DNA of 64,000 bases from an uncultured Gammaproteobacteria bacterium (GTDB lineage Bacteria; Pseudomonadota; Gammaproteobacteria; Arenicellales; JAANXG01). A program made the translations under genes and the position numbers. The stretch's first letter is position 1; each line of letters opens with the position of its first letter. The DNA lies in assembly GCA_947259395.1 (NCBI GenBank), contig CAMYMN010000001.1, positions 1 to 64,000 of the forward strand, read 5' to 3'. Positions 19,561 through 29,665 of the stretch are shown piece by piece. Under the pieces are notes generated by a model that was not told the origin of the DNA, ran no database searches, and saw only the letters and a list, made by a program, of their open reading frames with translations.

Positions 19561-20271
19561 ATGAAAAAAACCACAGCGTCCGCACTCGTTTGTCTCACCT
19601 TGCTTGTGGCGCAAGCCGCATTTGCCAAAAAGCCCGTCATCGGGGTGGCGGAGTTTGACAATACCGCCACCGGTACCTATTGGTGGGGCCATGGCGTGGG
19701 TTGGGAACTTACCGGTATGCTCACCAACGAACTCGCCAACACCAAGAAATTCTCGGTCGTCGAGCGCGCTAAGCTGGAACCGGTGTTGCGCGAGCAAAAC
19801 CTGGCCAAAGCGGGGCGCATCGCCAAAGGTACGGGCGCAAAGCTCGGTCGCCTGACCGGCGCCAAGTACCTGGTCCTTGCTACTGTGTCGAGCTTTGAAC
19901 GCAATACGCAAAATACCGGAGGTGGTTTTTCTTTCAAGGGTATTTCCATCGGTGGCAAGAAAGACCAAGCCTATATCGCCGTAGATCTACGGGTAGTTAA
20001 CACCACCAGCGGCGTGATCGATTTCGCACGCACCGTTGAGGCACGCTCCGGAGGGTTAGGGTTTAATCTAGGGTTGTTTCGCGGTGGGTTTGGTGGCCGC
20101 CTCGCCAATGAAAAGAAAACACCGGCAGGAAAGGCTATCCGTGCAGTGATCGTGGAGATCAGCGACTACTTGGTGTGCGCGATGATCGATCAGGATGGCT
20201 GTATGAAAGAGTTCGACGCCAAGGAAGACAAGCGAAAATCATCGTTGAATGATAAGATCAAACTGGATTGA
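19561..20271 (+). CDS. CsgG/curli-assembly-like exported protein
   Basis: The 236-residue protein has a signal peptide ending AQAAFA-KK and a CsgG-type domain, with VIGVAEFDN, LTNELANTKKFSVVER and GAKYLVLATVSSFE. True CsgG is an outer-membrane lipoprotein that exports curli subunits. Here there is no lipobox cysteine and no other csg gene nearby, so a curli secretion role is not supported. It may be a periplasmic member of this broad family. The C-terminus is rich in charged residues. Confidence 0.75.
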   Translation: MKKTTASALVCLTLLVAQAAFAKKPVIGVAEFDNTATGTYWWGHGVGWELTGMLTNELANTKKFSVVERAKLEPVLREQNLAKAGRIAKGTGAKLGRLTGAKYLVLATVSSFERNTQNTGGGFSFKGISIGGKKDQAYIAVDLRVVNTTSGVIDFARTVEARSGGLGFNLGLFRGGFGGRLANEKKTPAGKAIRAVIVEISDYLVCAMIDQDGCMKEFDAKEDKRKSSLNDKIKLD

Positions 20272-20303
20272 TAGATATTTAGCGCACGGCAAAGGGTTCA
20301 CAG

Positions 20304-20795
20304 TTGCCAAACAATTGGTTTCCCCATGTGACGGTGGCGGCGGTCGCCGAACGCGAGGGCCGGTTTCTTCTGGTGGAAGAACGAACCGAGGGGCGGCTGG
20401 TGTTGAATCAGCCTGCAGGACACTGGGAACGCGGCGAGAGCTTGATCGACGCCGTCCATCGCGAGACCTGGGAAGAAACCGCGTGGCGGTTCACCGCCGA
20501 AGCCCTGGTCGGCATCTATCGCTGGATCCACCCGCATTCCAGCATCACTTACCTGCGGTTCGCGTTCTGTGGGACCGTGTTCGGTCATGACCCAAACACC
20601 CCGCTGGACGAAGACATCCAGCGTACCGTTTGGATGAGCGCGCCACAGATCCGCGGTGCACATAAGCGGTTGCGAAGTCCGCAGGTGTTGGCGGTTATCG
20701 ATGACTATCTGAACGATAAGCGTTATCCTCTACACTGCATTCGCGATTTGAGCGACCGGACAATACTCAGTCAGGATATATCATGCACAAATTGA
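20304..20795 (+). CDS. nudJ: NUDIX hydrolase, NudJ-like
   Basis: The 163-residue protein has a Nudix box, GHWERGESLIDAVHRETWEE, which binds metal and cleaves nucleoside diphosphate-linked substrates. The usual final glycine after EET is replaced (EETAW), as in NudJ. NudJ hydrolyses thiamin pyrophosphate precursors and nucleoside di/triphosphates. The start is TTG (PNNWFPHVTVAAV). In E. coli nudJ is followed by mnmA, hflD and purB; here mnmA and purB appear about 3.9 and 5.8 kb downstream, separated by other genes. Confidence 0.88.
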   Translation: MPNNWFPHVTVAAVAEREGRFLLVEERTEGRLVLNQPAGHWERGESLIDAVHRETWEETAWRFTAEALVGIYRWIHPHSSITYLRFAFCGTVFGHDPNTPLDEDIQRTVWMSAPQIRGAHKRLRSPQVLAVIDDYLNDKRYPLHCIRDLSDRTILSQDISCTN

Positions 20796-20815
20796 GAGAC
20801 ATTTCCGTGCTCGTC

Positions 20816-20990
20816 CTAGCCCAAATATTTCACCAACACTGCGACTACACCAGCACAAGCGCCGCGCTGGAGCGATGTAGAAAATGGGGTCTGAATTGAA
20901 TTCAGACTCCATTACCTTAGTGAAGCGCAGTGTCCGGACATTCGAGAAAAAACCCGCGTCGGGATAAACCCGACTCCAGGTACAAAAAGT
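20816..20990. repeat. MITE-like repeat, copy C (degenerate)
   Basis: The left end CTAGCCCAAATATTTCACCA and the following ACACTGCGACTACACCAGCACAAG match the family, and GCCGCGCTGGAGCG matches copy E. In place of the family hairpin is a different one: arms ATGGGGTCTGAATT (20884-20897) and AATTCAGACTCCAT (20899-20912), which pair at 13 of 14 positions. A later GGTACAAAAAGTG recalls GGTACAAAGTGTC in copy A. No clear right inverted end is visible, so the boundary is approximate. Confidence 0.5.
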
Positions 20991-21636
20991 GGCACCGAAC
21001 ATTTGTCCCAGTCGTTATCTCAAACAAACTGTCAGTCGCTCTGTTGGCTGCCTAGTTGCAATCTGCGGGCTAACACTATATTGGCCAACGCTGGGTTATG
21101 CCGATATCTCGCACGTCGATGTCGACCGCATACCGGTGTGCTATAACTTCGGCTGTAATACTCGCAAAACCATCGGCATTACCGCCGACGAATGGGCGCA
21201 AGTCGTCAACTGGTTTCTCCCGCGAGCGAACGATGCCAGCGAAGAACGCAAGCAGCTCCAGCATGCCCTCGGTTGGCTGGAAGTCGTCGTCGGACGTTAC
21301 ACACCCATTCACCGCGACAAGGGACAAAATAAGTTTGTCGATACCTCACTCGGACAGATGGATTGCATCGATGAGTCCCTCAACACAACGACCTACCTCA
21401 AGTTGCTGGAGCGTTACGGACTGCTGCGTTTTCATCGCGTGCTGGATCGTGCTTACCGGCGCACGATGTGGGATCAGCATTGGGCGGGACAAATTGAAGA
21501 TCTGATCAGTGGTGAACGTTGGATCGTAGATTCGTGGTTTCAAGACTTTGGCGTGCTTCCGTACCTGCAGCAGACCGAACAGTGGAAAGATATCCCGTTC
21601 TTTTTCACATCATTTATCGATAACTCGCCCGATTAG
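20989..21636 (+). CDS. Unknown exported protein
   Basis: I do not recognise this 215-residue protein. A hydrophobic stretch at about residues 17-36, ending LGYADI, looks like a signal peptide. The mature part contains three or four cysteines (VCYNFGCNT and MDCIDES) and many aromatic residues, with blocks such as TIGITADEW, MDCIDESLNTTTYL and DLISGERWIVDSWF. The pattern suggests a folded periplasmic protein, perhaps with a catalytic cysteine, but that is inference. The GTG start lies at the edge of repeat copy C. It ends 22 bases from the convergent TRAP operon. Confidence 0.75.
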   Translation: MAPNICPSRYLKQTVSRSVGCLVAICGLTLYWPTLGYADISHVDVDRIPVCYNFGCNTRKTIGITADEWAQVVNWFLPRANDASEERKQLQHALGWLEVVVGRYTPIHRDKGQNKFVDTSLGQMDCIDESLNTTTYLKLLERYGLLRFHRVLDRAYRRTMWDQHWAGQIEDLISGERWIVDSWFQDFGVLPYLQQTEQWKDIPFFFTSFIDNSPD

Positions 21637-21658
21637 ACACACACCGATCCGATTATTG

Positions 21659-22963
21659 TCAGCGATTCGACATCCGCGACGGCAGGAATGACACAATCTC
21701 CGGTATCGCGGTGATCACCACTACGGTGATCAGCAGTAACATAAAAAAAGGTATTGCCGCGCGGGCAACCTGCAGAATGTTGCGTCCGGTCAAGCCCTGT
21801 AACACGAACAGGTTGAATCCCACCGGCGGGGTGATCTGCGACATTTCCACCACCACCACCAAATAGATTCCAAACCAAATCTTGTCGATACCGGCCTGTT
21901 CCACCATCGGTAGAATGACCGCCGTGGTTAGCACCACGACCGAGATACCATCGAGGAAGCAACCAAGGACAATGAAAAAAATTGTCAGCGCGGCCAGTAA
22001 CATATAAGGTGAAAGCCCCAACGAGCCGATCCACGTCGCCAACAAACGCGGTATCCCGGTAAATCCCATCGCCACGGTGAGGAACGCCGCACCTGCAAGA
22101 ATGAACGCGATCATGCACGACGTTCGCGTCGCACCGAGCAGACCATCGACGAAAGTCTTGCGAGTGAGCGTGCCGGACAACCGGGACAGTACCAGCGATA
22201 ACAGCACACCGACCGCCGCGGCATCCGTGGGTGAGGCGATACCGAAATAGATACTGGAAATCACCCCGACGATCAGTAACAACACCGGGATCAAGCGCCC
22301 GGTGCCGCGTACCCGTTGCTTCCATCCGGGTACGACATGCTCCACTGGAATCTTATCGGGATTCAATAACGCCCACACCATCACATAACCCATGAACAAC
22401 GCCATCAACAGTATTCCCGGCAGGATCCCGGCAACAAACAGACGTGCGATCGACTCCTCCGTCGCCACACCGTAGACGATCAGGATAATCGATGGTGGGA
22501 TGAGCAATCCAAGTGTGCCGGAACCGGCCAGCGTGCCGATGGTCATTTGTTCGTCGTAACCCCGTTTTTGCAATTCGGGGATCGCCATCTTGCCGATCGT
22601 CGCTGCGGTCGCCGCAGACGAGCCGGATACGGCGGCGAAGATGCCACAACCCAGTATATTCACATGCATCAGTCTACCGGGCAGATGAGTCATCCACGGC
22701 GCCAATCCGCTGAACAAATCGTCCGACAGCCTGGAGCGGAACAGGATCTCACCCATCCAGATGAATAATGGGAGCGCCGCCAGCGCCCAGGAATTGCTCG
22801 CCCCCCACACGGTGGTGGCGAGTACCTGGCCAACCGGTGCCGAAGTGAATAATGCCATTCCGATAAGTCCGACACCCAGCAAGGAGAACGCCACCCACAC
22901 ACCGCTGCCCAGTAACACGAACAACGAGACGATCAACAAGGTGGATAATAGGGTGACGTCCAT
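21659..22963 (-). CDS. dctM: TRAP transporter large permease, DctM type
   Basis: This 434-residue membrane protein has about 12 hydrophobic segments and carries the transport path of a tripartite ATP-independent transporter. Characteristic segments are SGSSAATAATIGKMAIPEL, GTLAGSGTLGLLIPPS and GCFLDGISVVVLTTAVILPM. It uses a sodium or proton gradient together with the small permease and the periplasmic binding protein encoded just upstream. It is the last gene of the operon, six bases after dctQ. Confidence 0.95.
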   Translation of the reverse strand: MDVTLLSTLLIVSLFVLLGSGVWVAFSLLGVGLIGMALFTSAPVGQVLATTVWGASNSWALAALPLFIWMGEILFRSRLSDDLFSGLAPWMTHLPGRLMHVNILGCGIFAAVSGSSAATAATIGKMAIPELQKRGYDEQMTIGTLAGSGTLGLLIPPSIILIVYGVATEESIARLFVAGILPGILLMALFMGYVMVWALLNPDKIPVEHVVPGWKQRVRGTGRLIPVLLLIVGVISSIYFGIASPTDAAAVGVLLSLVLSRLSGTLTRKTFVDGLLGATRTSCMIAFILAGAAFLTVAMGFTGIPRLLATWIGSLGLSPYMLLAALTIFFIVLGCFLDGISVVVLTTAVILPMVEQAGIDKIWFGIYLVVVVEMSQITPPVGFNLFVLQGLTGRNILQVARAAIPFFMLLLITVVVITAIPEIVSFLPSRMSNR

Positions 22964-22969
22964 ATACTA

Positions 22970-23524
22970 CTAACGTTTCGCCTTCTCGCCTGCAGCATCG
23001 CCGCGGTATGAGGGCCGTCTTCCGTTCAATATCGTCACCAGCTCGTCGATGAACGCGATGGTGAGTACCAACAGGCCGAGGGTCACGGCACCCTGGGGAA
23101 TCCATAATGGCACCGGAACCATACCGGGAGAGACGTCGCCAAACTCAATTGACTCCAGCACCAGGTGAAACGCGAACCACGCGAAAAAGCCGGACACCCC
23201 CGTGCCTACTGCCACACACCACAACTCGATCCATAGCCGCCTGGCTTCCTTTATCCGGCGAATGAACAGGTTGACCCGTATGTGTCCTCCCGAACGCAGA
23301 GTATACGCGAGCGCCAGGAATGACGCCGCCGCCAGGAAGTACCCGGCAAAATCCGCATAGGACGGAATGACCAGTCCCAGGGCCTCGCCGGTCACCGCGG
23401 CGGCGATGGCATCGATGAGATTGGCGGCGACCTGTAACAGTACGATTACGGCGATCGCAAAGATAAAGAACGCCGCCAGCCATCCACTGGTCTGATAGAT
23501 GGCGTCTAGTACCCGACGCATCAC
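22970..23524 (-). CDS. dctQ: TRAP transporter small permease, DctQ type
   Basis: The 184-residue protein has four hydrophobic segments and the DctQ hallmark AYTLRSGGHIRVNLF. It pairs with the DctM subunit in the inner membrane. It lies 46 bases after dctP, with a terminator-like hairpin between the two, and six bases before dctM. Confidence 0.93.
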   Translation of the reverse strand: MMRRVLDAIYQTSGWLAAFFIFAIAVIVLLQVAANLIDAIAAAVTGEALGLVIPSYADFAGYFLAAASFLALAYTLRSGGHIRVNLFIRRIKEARRLWIELWCVAVGTGVSGFFAWFAFHLVLESIEFGDVSPGMVPVPLWIPQGAVTLGLLVLTIAFIDELVTILNGRRPSYRGDAAGEKAKR

Positions 23525-23537
23525 AGGCTATGCGAAC

Positions 23538-23566
23538 AAAATACGGCGGTGGACCCCACCGCCGTA
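23538..23566 (-). terminator. Hairpin with T-run between dctP and dctQ
   Basis: TACGGCGGTGG (23542-23552) pairs with CCACCGCCGTA (23556-23566) around a three-base loop. On the minus strand it is followed by TTTTGTT. Its place inside the operon suggests partial termination, giving more binding protein than permease. Confidence 0.7.
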
Positions 23567-23570
23567 GTGA

Positions 23571-24542
23571 TTATTTGCTGAAGGCCTTGATGATGGCGCT
23601 GCCGTCGGACCCGGCCTTGGTGACCCACTCATTGGTCATGGTTTTGCCGATTACTTTTAACCCGCTCATCAATTCGCCGCTCGGCGCAGGCACTTGCATG
23701 CCATTATCTTTGAGGATCTTAATCTTCGCGTCGGTCTCCGCCATGCTCGATTTCCACCCGCGGGTCTCTGCATCGCTCGCAGCCTTGAGCACCGCTTGCT
23801 GCAAGTTGGCATCCAACCTGGCAAATGCCTTCTTGTTTACCACCACGATGTTCTTCGGCAGCCAGGCTTGGGTGTGATAGAAATGGGATACGAAATCCCA
23901 CGCCTTTGAATTTGCCCCGGTTGATGGCGATGTAATCATTGCATCCACGCGACCGGTGGCAAAGGCCTGCGGGATATCCGGGACCTCCACCTGGGTGGGC
24001 ACCGCGCCGGCGAGCTTAGCCAGTTGCTCGGTAGCGGCGTTGTAGGCTCGGAACTTCACACCCTTCAGTCCATCGACTGAATCAAGCTTGTTTTTGGAAT
24101 AAATACCTTGCGGCGGCCATGGCACCGAAAAAAGCACCTGCATACCCTGTTGATCCAACAACTTTTCAACGGTTTGTCGTGACGCTGCCCAGAGTTTCTT
24201 GGCGGCATCGTAATCGGTGGCCAAAAACGGTATGGAATCAACCTGAAACAAGGGGTTTTCATTACTGAGACGTGACAAGAGGAATTCACCAATGGGTACT
24301 TGCCCGCCGCGCACCGCGTTCTTGATCTCCGGATGCTTGAACAGCGATCCGCCGCTATGCACATTGATGGTCAGCGCGCCATTGGTGGCTGCCTTGACGT
24401 CTTCCGTAAACTGCTTGATGTTCACGGTGTGGAAATTAGTCTCGCCGTAAGGCGTTGGCATATCCCAGGTGACCGCCCACGATAGACCACTCAATCCCAT
24501 CATAATCAGCACCGCGGTAAACGTTCGTAGCCAGGATTTCAT
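23571..24542 (-). CDS. dctP: TRAP transporter periplasmic substrate-binding protein, DctP type
   Basis: The 323-residue protein has a signal peptide of about 23 residues (SGLSWA-V) and a DctP domain, with the conserved arginine in GVKFRAYN that usually salt-bridges the substrate carboxylate. Also typical are VEVPDIPQAFATGRVDAMITSP and VVVNKKAF. It captures an organic acid in the periplasm; the exact ligand cannot be told. It is the first gene of the dctP-dctQ-dctM operon, with an AGGAGGTCC ribosome binding site. Confidence 0.94.
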   Translation of the reverse strand: MKSWLRTFTAVLIMMGLSGLSWAVTWDMPTPYGETNFHTVNIKQFTEDVKAATNGALTINVHSGGSLFKHPEIKNAVRGGQVPIGEFLLSRLSNENPLFQVDSIPFLATDYDAAKKLWAASRQTVEKLLDQQGMQVLFSVPWPPQGIYSKNKLDSVDGLKGVKFRAYNAATEQLAKLAGAVPTQVEVPDIPQAFATGRVDAMITSPSTGANSKAWDFVSHFYHTQAWLPKNIVVVNKKAFARLDANLQQAVLKAASDAETRGWKSSMAETDAKIKILKDNGMQVPAPSGELMSGLKVIGKTMTNEWVTKAGSDGSAIIKAFSK

Positions 24543-24678
24543 GACTGGACCTCCTATGGTTTGAGTAACTCTTGTATTATTTGGTGGTGGACCGATAATT
24601 GTACTCGATCTTACGCTGTAAAAAACGCCGTTCGGTGTGTGTGGTAAACCAATTACACCCCAGTATTACTGATTATTC

Positions 24679-25815
24679 ATGACATCTGACACATTTCCAG
24701 ACAAGGGCAGCCATGTGGTCGTCGGCATGTCCGGCGGTGTCGACTCATCGGTTGCCGCTCTGCTGCTGACTGAAAAGGGCTACCAAGTCAGCGGTCTGTT
24801 CATGAAGAACTGGGAGGAGGACGATACCAGCGATTATTGCGCAGCAGCTGACGATCTAGCCGATACGCAGTCGGTGTGCGAGCGGCTGGGCATTCCGTTA
24901 CATACGGTAAACTTCTCCCATGAGTACTGGAATCGGGTGTTCACGCGTTTTTTGGATGAGTACCGTGCTGGGCGCACGCCCAACCCGGATGTCCTGTGTA
25001 ATAAAGAAATCAAGTTCAAGGAATTCCTGGAGCGGGCCCATGCTTTAGGCGCGGATTACATCGCCACTGGTCATTATGCGGGCATCGATCATGCGGGGAA
25101 CGAATTACACCTGCTGCGGGGCACCGATCCCGCCAAGGACCAAAGTTACTTCTTGTACACCCTGGACCAGCGCACACTATCACACTCGTTGTTTCCATTG
25201 AGTGGGTTACGCAAGTCACAGGTACGGTCCCTAGCTAGAGACCGGAACTTGCGCATTTCTGACAAGAAAGACAGCACCGGCATCTGTTTTATTGGTGAGC
25301 GGCGGTTCAAGGATTTTTTGATACGGTATCTACGACCCCAGCCTGGAGACATCGTAGATGTACATGGAAATCGGTTGGGCCGGCACGACGGATTGATGTA
25401 CTTCACACTGGGGCAACGTCATGGGCTGGGGCTTGGCGGACCCGGTGAGCCGTGGTATGTCGTGGATAAGGACTCAAATACCAACTGTTTATACGTGGTC
25501 CAGGGTCATGACCACCCGGCATTGATGAGTACGACACTGACGGCTCGGCAATTGCACTGGGTACACGGTGACGCACCTTCGACGCCGTCTCGTTGCTGTG
25601 CCAAAACCCGCTATCGCGACTTCGACCACGCGTGTGTCATCGAACACATCGATCAAGATACCGCGACGGTGCGCTTCGATGAGCCCCAGCGGGCCGTCAC
25701 CCCCGGTCAGTCAGTGGTCTTCTACCAGGGCGTACGATGTCTGGGCGGCGGTACGATCGTTACCGGCAACGCACGGTGTCGAGACTCTGTTACCAGTGCC
25801 AGCGATGCTGCGTAG
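24679..25815 (+). CDS. mnmA: tRNA-specific 2-thiouridylase
   Basis: MnmA adds sulfur to the wobble uridine at position 34 of several tRNAs. The 378-residue protein has the PP-loop SGGVDSS (18-24), the catalytic cysteines Cys107 (NPDVLCNKE) and Cys203 ([12 protein letters not shown]), and the C-terminal beta domain with [11 protein letters not shown]. Length and motifs are normal. It stands between the TRAP operon and the purB region, in the order expected from the nudJ-mnmA-hflD-purB cluster of E. coli. Confidence 0.97.
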   Translation: MTSDTFPDKGSHVVVGMSGGVDSSVAALLLTEKGYQVSGLFMKNWEEDDTSDYCAAADDLADTQSVCERLGIPLHTVNFSHEYWNRVFTRFLDEYRAGRTPNPDVLCNKEIKFKEFLERAHALGADYIATGHYAGIDHAGNELHLLRGTDPAKDQSYFLYTLDQRTLSHSLFPLSGLRKSQVRSLARDRNLRISDKKDSTGICFIGERRFKDFLIRYLRPQPGDIVDVHGNRLGRHDGLMYFTLGQRHGLGLGGPGEPWYVVDKDSNTNCLYVVQGHDHPALMSTTLTARQLHWVHGDAPSTPSRCCAKTRYRDFDHACVIEHIDQDTATVRFDEPQRAVTPGQSVVFYQGVRCLGGGTIVTGNARCRDSVTSASDAA

Positions 25816-25819
25816 GCGG

Positions 25820-26512
25820 CTATTTGGCGCTTTTCGTCAACAGCCAGCGGCTCACGTTGCGGAAACTGGCGCCCACCCATCGCGCAGCGCACTCCAACAT
25901 TGTCTGCTCATGCAACAGCCGCTCTTCTTCCGGGGTCAACAAATCAGGAGCCACACCCTTTTTGAGCTTAATCAGCGCACCGCGGTCCGCGCGCGAGAAC
26001 TGTTCGAACAACCAGCGCGAGATGATGTTCCAGCGCCTCCCGCGAAATACGCAGGATACAAAATCTACGATAGCGGGTTGATTTGATTCGCATATCAGTG
26101 CGTTTTCGGGGCTGCGCAGATCGCAGTGGGCAACGCCGCTGGCGTGCACTTCCCGCAACAGGCGTTCAAAATCGATAAAGAACTGCTCCCAGGCAGGGTT
26201 GTCCCCGAATTGGCCCAGCGGCTCACCCGGCAGATGTTCCATGAGCAGGGATCGGGAGTTGGGAGTGGCGTATAGCTTCGGTATACCGGCGATTTGATCG
26301 AGCCGCCGCAACGCCTTGGCCTCACGGGAGACCAGCAACGGCCCGAGCAGCTGCCCAAACCCTTGATCACATGCGTTGTGGTCCTTCAACACCGCTTTGC
26401 GGCCGTCGATGTCGATCAGCAGAACGTCCGGGCGCGATCCTCCGCCTTGGCGATAGCTACGAGTCGCGTGCTGCCGAAGTCGATCGTGTGATATCTCACA
26501 CCAATTGTCCAT
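25820..26512 (-). CDS. Kdo/LPS kinase-like small protein kinase-fold protein
   Basis: The 230-residue protein has a compact kinase-fold pattern: AVLKDHN (probable ATP lysine) near residue 40, a catalytic loop SGVAHCDLRSPEN and a metal-binding segment IVDFVS in place of DFG. Such proteins include Kdo and heptose kinases of lipopolysaccharide and RIO-like kinases. It is cytoplasmic, with no signal peptide. It lies on the opposite strand between mnmA and purB, where E. coli has hflD. The substrate is unknown; a lipopolysaccharide sugar is one possibility. Confidence 0.7.
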   Translation of the reverse strand: MDNWCEISHDRLRQHATRSYRQGGGSRPDVLLIDIDGRKAVLKDHNACDQGFGQLLGPLLVSREAKALRRLDQIAGIPKLYATPNSRSLLMEHLPGEPLGQFGDNPAWEQFFIDFERLLREVHASGVAHCDLRSPENALICESNQPAIVDFVSCVFRGRRWNIISRWLFEQFSRADRGALIKLKKGVAPDLLTPEEERLLHEQTMLECAARWVGASFRNVSRWLLTKSAK

Positions 26513-26622
26513 CAGTGCGCGCGGCGAGGATCGTTATGCATCATGGGGTAAGGCATTCGCCTATGGTAATATCCTTCGCGCACAAGTGGCCATAGCTATT
26601 TTGACTACAGCCCTGTACATGA

Positions 26623-28032
<1,410 letters not shown>

Positions 28033-28036
28033 TCCA

Positions 28037-28537
28037 GTGTCGGCGGATACGTCGCAAATCATTCATGCCAACTCCTCAGAAGAAATTAACGAGGCGGCAA
28101 CCACACTTCTCGCACAGGCAAACCGTAAGGTTCTGCTGTTCGGCCCGCGCTTGGATCTACCGGTGTTCAATCACAATGACACTTATGATCATCTGGCCCA
28201 GCTTACCGCCGGCGACCGCCATAACCAAATCCGCATTTTGATCGGTGACGAAAGATTCTTCTTGGCCCATAACCGGCGTTTGCTTCAGCTGTGCCAGCGT
28301 TTTAGCAGCTATGCCAAGGCAAGAAGAATTCCCTCTGAAATCGACGCGGGCGGCGACCTTTTTCTCGTCGTCGATGATCGCGCATACGTGCATCAAAGAC
28401 ATTTTGATACACCGATAGCGGTCGCCAACCTGGATGCCCGCGGCAGAGCAACTCTCTTCACCAGACGCTTCGAGGAGGCATGGGAGCACAGCGAGCCGAT
28501 TGCCGAGATATCAACATTAGGCCTCGTCGGTCATTAG
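28037..28537 (+). CDS. Conserved hypothetical protein, possible PLD-like domain
   Basis: The 166-residue soluble protein has the pattern ANRKVLLFGPRLDLPVF, IRILIGDERFFLAHNRRLLQLCQR and FLVVDDRAYVHQRHFD. This is reminiscent of small phospholipase D-like domains without the HKD catalytic signature. I recall similar uncharacterised gammaproteobacterial proteins but cannot assign a function. The GTG start lies four bases after purB, so it is probably co-transcribed with it. Its TAG stop lies inside the TTAG that begins repeat copy D. Confidence 0.65.
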   Translation: MSADTSQIIHANSSEEINEAATTLLAQANRKVLLFGPRLDLPVFNHNDTYDHLAQLTAGDRHNQIRILIGDERFFLAHNRRLLQLCQRFSSYAKARRIPSEIDAGGDLFLVVDDRAYVHQRHFDTPIAVANLDARGRATLFTRRFEEAWEHSEPIAEISTLGLVGH

Positions 28538-28825
28538 CCCGCAGTTCGCACCAAGGCGCGTCTCGAGAATATCCCTTCGGTTCAGCGCGGCGCTTGTGCT
28601 GGTGTCGTTGCAGTGCTTGTCCTCGCACTGCGACTTCGCGCAGCACAAGCACAGCAGAGGAACCAGCCGTCCGACCCTGCGACTACGCGCAGTGTAAGTC
28701 CCGCCGCCATTCCTGGGAGACATCAGAGCAATCCGCGGTGTTTCTTCAATGTAATGAGGAAATTCGACGTTCGCGGTTGCTTGGCTAGAATGGGGTCGGG
28801 ATCCTTGGTGCAATATGCGGGTCAG
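28534..28825. mobile_element. MITE-like repeat, copy D (292 bp)
   Basis: The left end TTAGCCCGCAGTTCGCACCA and the right end CCTTGGTGCAATATGCGGG followed by TCAG are inverted copies of the family ends. Inside are GTGCTTGTCCTCGCACTGCG, ACTTCGCGCAGCACAAG and CTGCGACTACGCGCAGTG, shared with copies A and E, although part is inverted relative to them. The hairpin region seen in A and E is missing. It lies between the conserved hypothetical gene and the pseudouridine synthase gene. Confidence 0.75.
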
Positions 28826-28848
28826 TCCCGCAAGGTCACTACGTCGTC

Positions 28849-29580
28849 ATGAAAACAATGCGCCTCTCGCGCCTCATGTCTCTGCGCGGCCTGTGCTCAC
28901 GGCGCGAGGCCGATCGGCTTATTCAATCGGGACAGGTCCGAGTAGACGGCGAACCGGTCTCCGCGCTCGGCACCAAGGTCAGCGAGGACTGCGACATCAC
29001 CCTGACCCCCGGTGCCCGCCGGCAACAGCATCAATTAATTACCATACTGCTCAACAAACCTGTCGGTTTGGTCTCCGGTCAAGCTGAGCGAGGTCACCGA
29101 TCTGCGGTGTCACTGATCACAAACCGTAATCATTACCTGCGTGATCGTTCACAGTTCCAGTTTCACCCCAGTCATCGAAAAAATCTCGCACCGGCGGGCC
29201 GACTGGATATCGAATCCCAGGGGCTATTGGTGTTCACCCAAGATGGCCGCATCGCACGCAGGCTTATCGGCCCTGACACCGAGATAGAAAAGGAATACTT
29301 AGTGCGCGTTCAAGGCCCGGTGGACCAGCGCAAGCTCGAGCAACTGCGGTATGGTATGCATCTGGATTGTCGCCGCTTGAAGCGTGCGCGAGTCGAGCAG
29401 ATCAATCCTGATCAGCTGCGCTTTGGGTTGGCCGAGGGCCGCAAGCGACAGATTCGCCGCATGTGCGAACAGGTGGATTTGACGGTGACTGGCCTGAAGC
29501 GGGTACGAATTGGTCAAATCGTGCTCGGCGGTCTTCCCGAAGGACAGTGGCGATACCTGGGTCCGGAAGAGCGTTTTTAA
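28849..29580 (+). CDS. RluF/RsuA-family rRNA pseudouridine synthase
   Basis: The 243-residue protein has an N-terminal S4 RNA-binding domain ([21 protein letters not shown]) and a catalytic domain with the family motif [15 protein letters not shown], whose aspartate is the catalytic residue. The C-terminus has [18 protein letters not shown]. It converts a specific uridine in 23S or 16S rRNA to pseudouridine. The exact target is not certain from sequence, RluF-like being most likely. Start ATG is 28849, just downstream of repeat copy D. Confidence 0.9.
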   Translation: MKTMRLSRLMSLRGLCSRREADRLIQSGQVRVDGEPVSALGTKVSEDCDITLTPGARRQQHQLITILLNKPVGLVSGQAERGHRSAVSLITNRNHYLRDRSQFQFHPSHRKNLAPAGRLDIESQGLLVFTQDGRIARRLIGPDTEIEKEYLVRVQGPVDQRKLEQLRYGMHLDCRRLKRARVEQINPDQLRFGLAEGRKRQIRRMCEQVDLTVTGLKRVRIGQIVLGGLPEGQWRYLGPEERF

Positions 29581-29665
29581 TAACCCGCATAATACACCCA
29601 GACTTCCCGTCCGCGCCCATTTCACGAACGGATTATGGTATCTTCATGCTTGTCAGCACCGAGCC

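Noticed and set aside
28613-28852. Frames with repeated MLVLALRL-type translations in several places
   Set aside because: They fall within the MITE-like repeats and reflect shared non-coding sequence, not a protein family.
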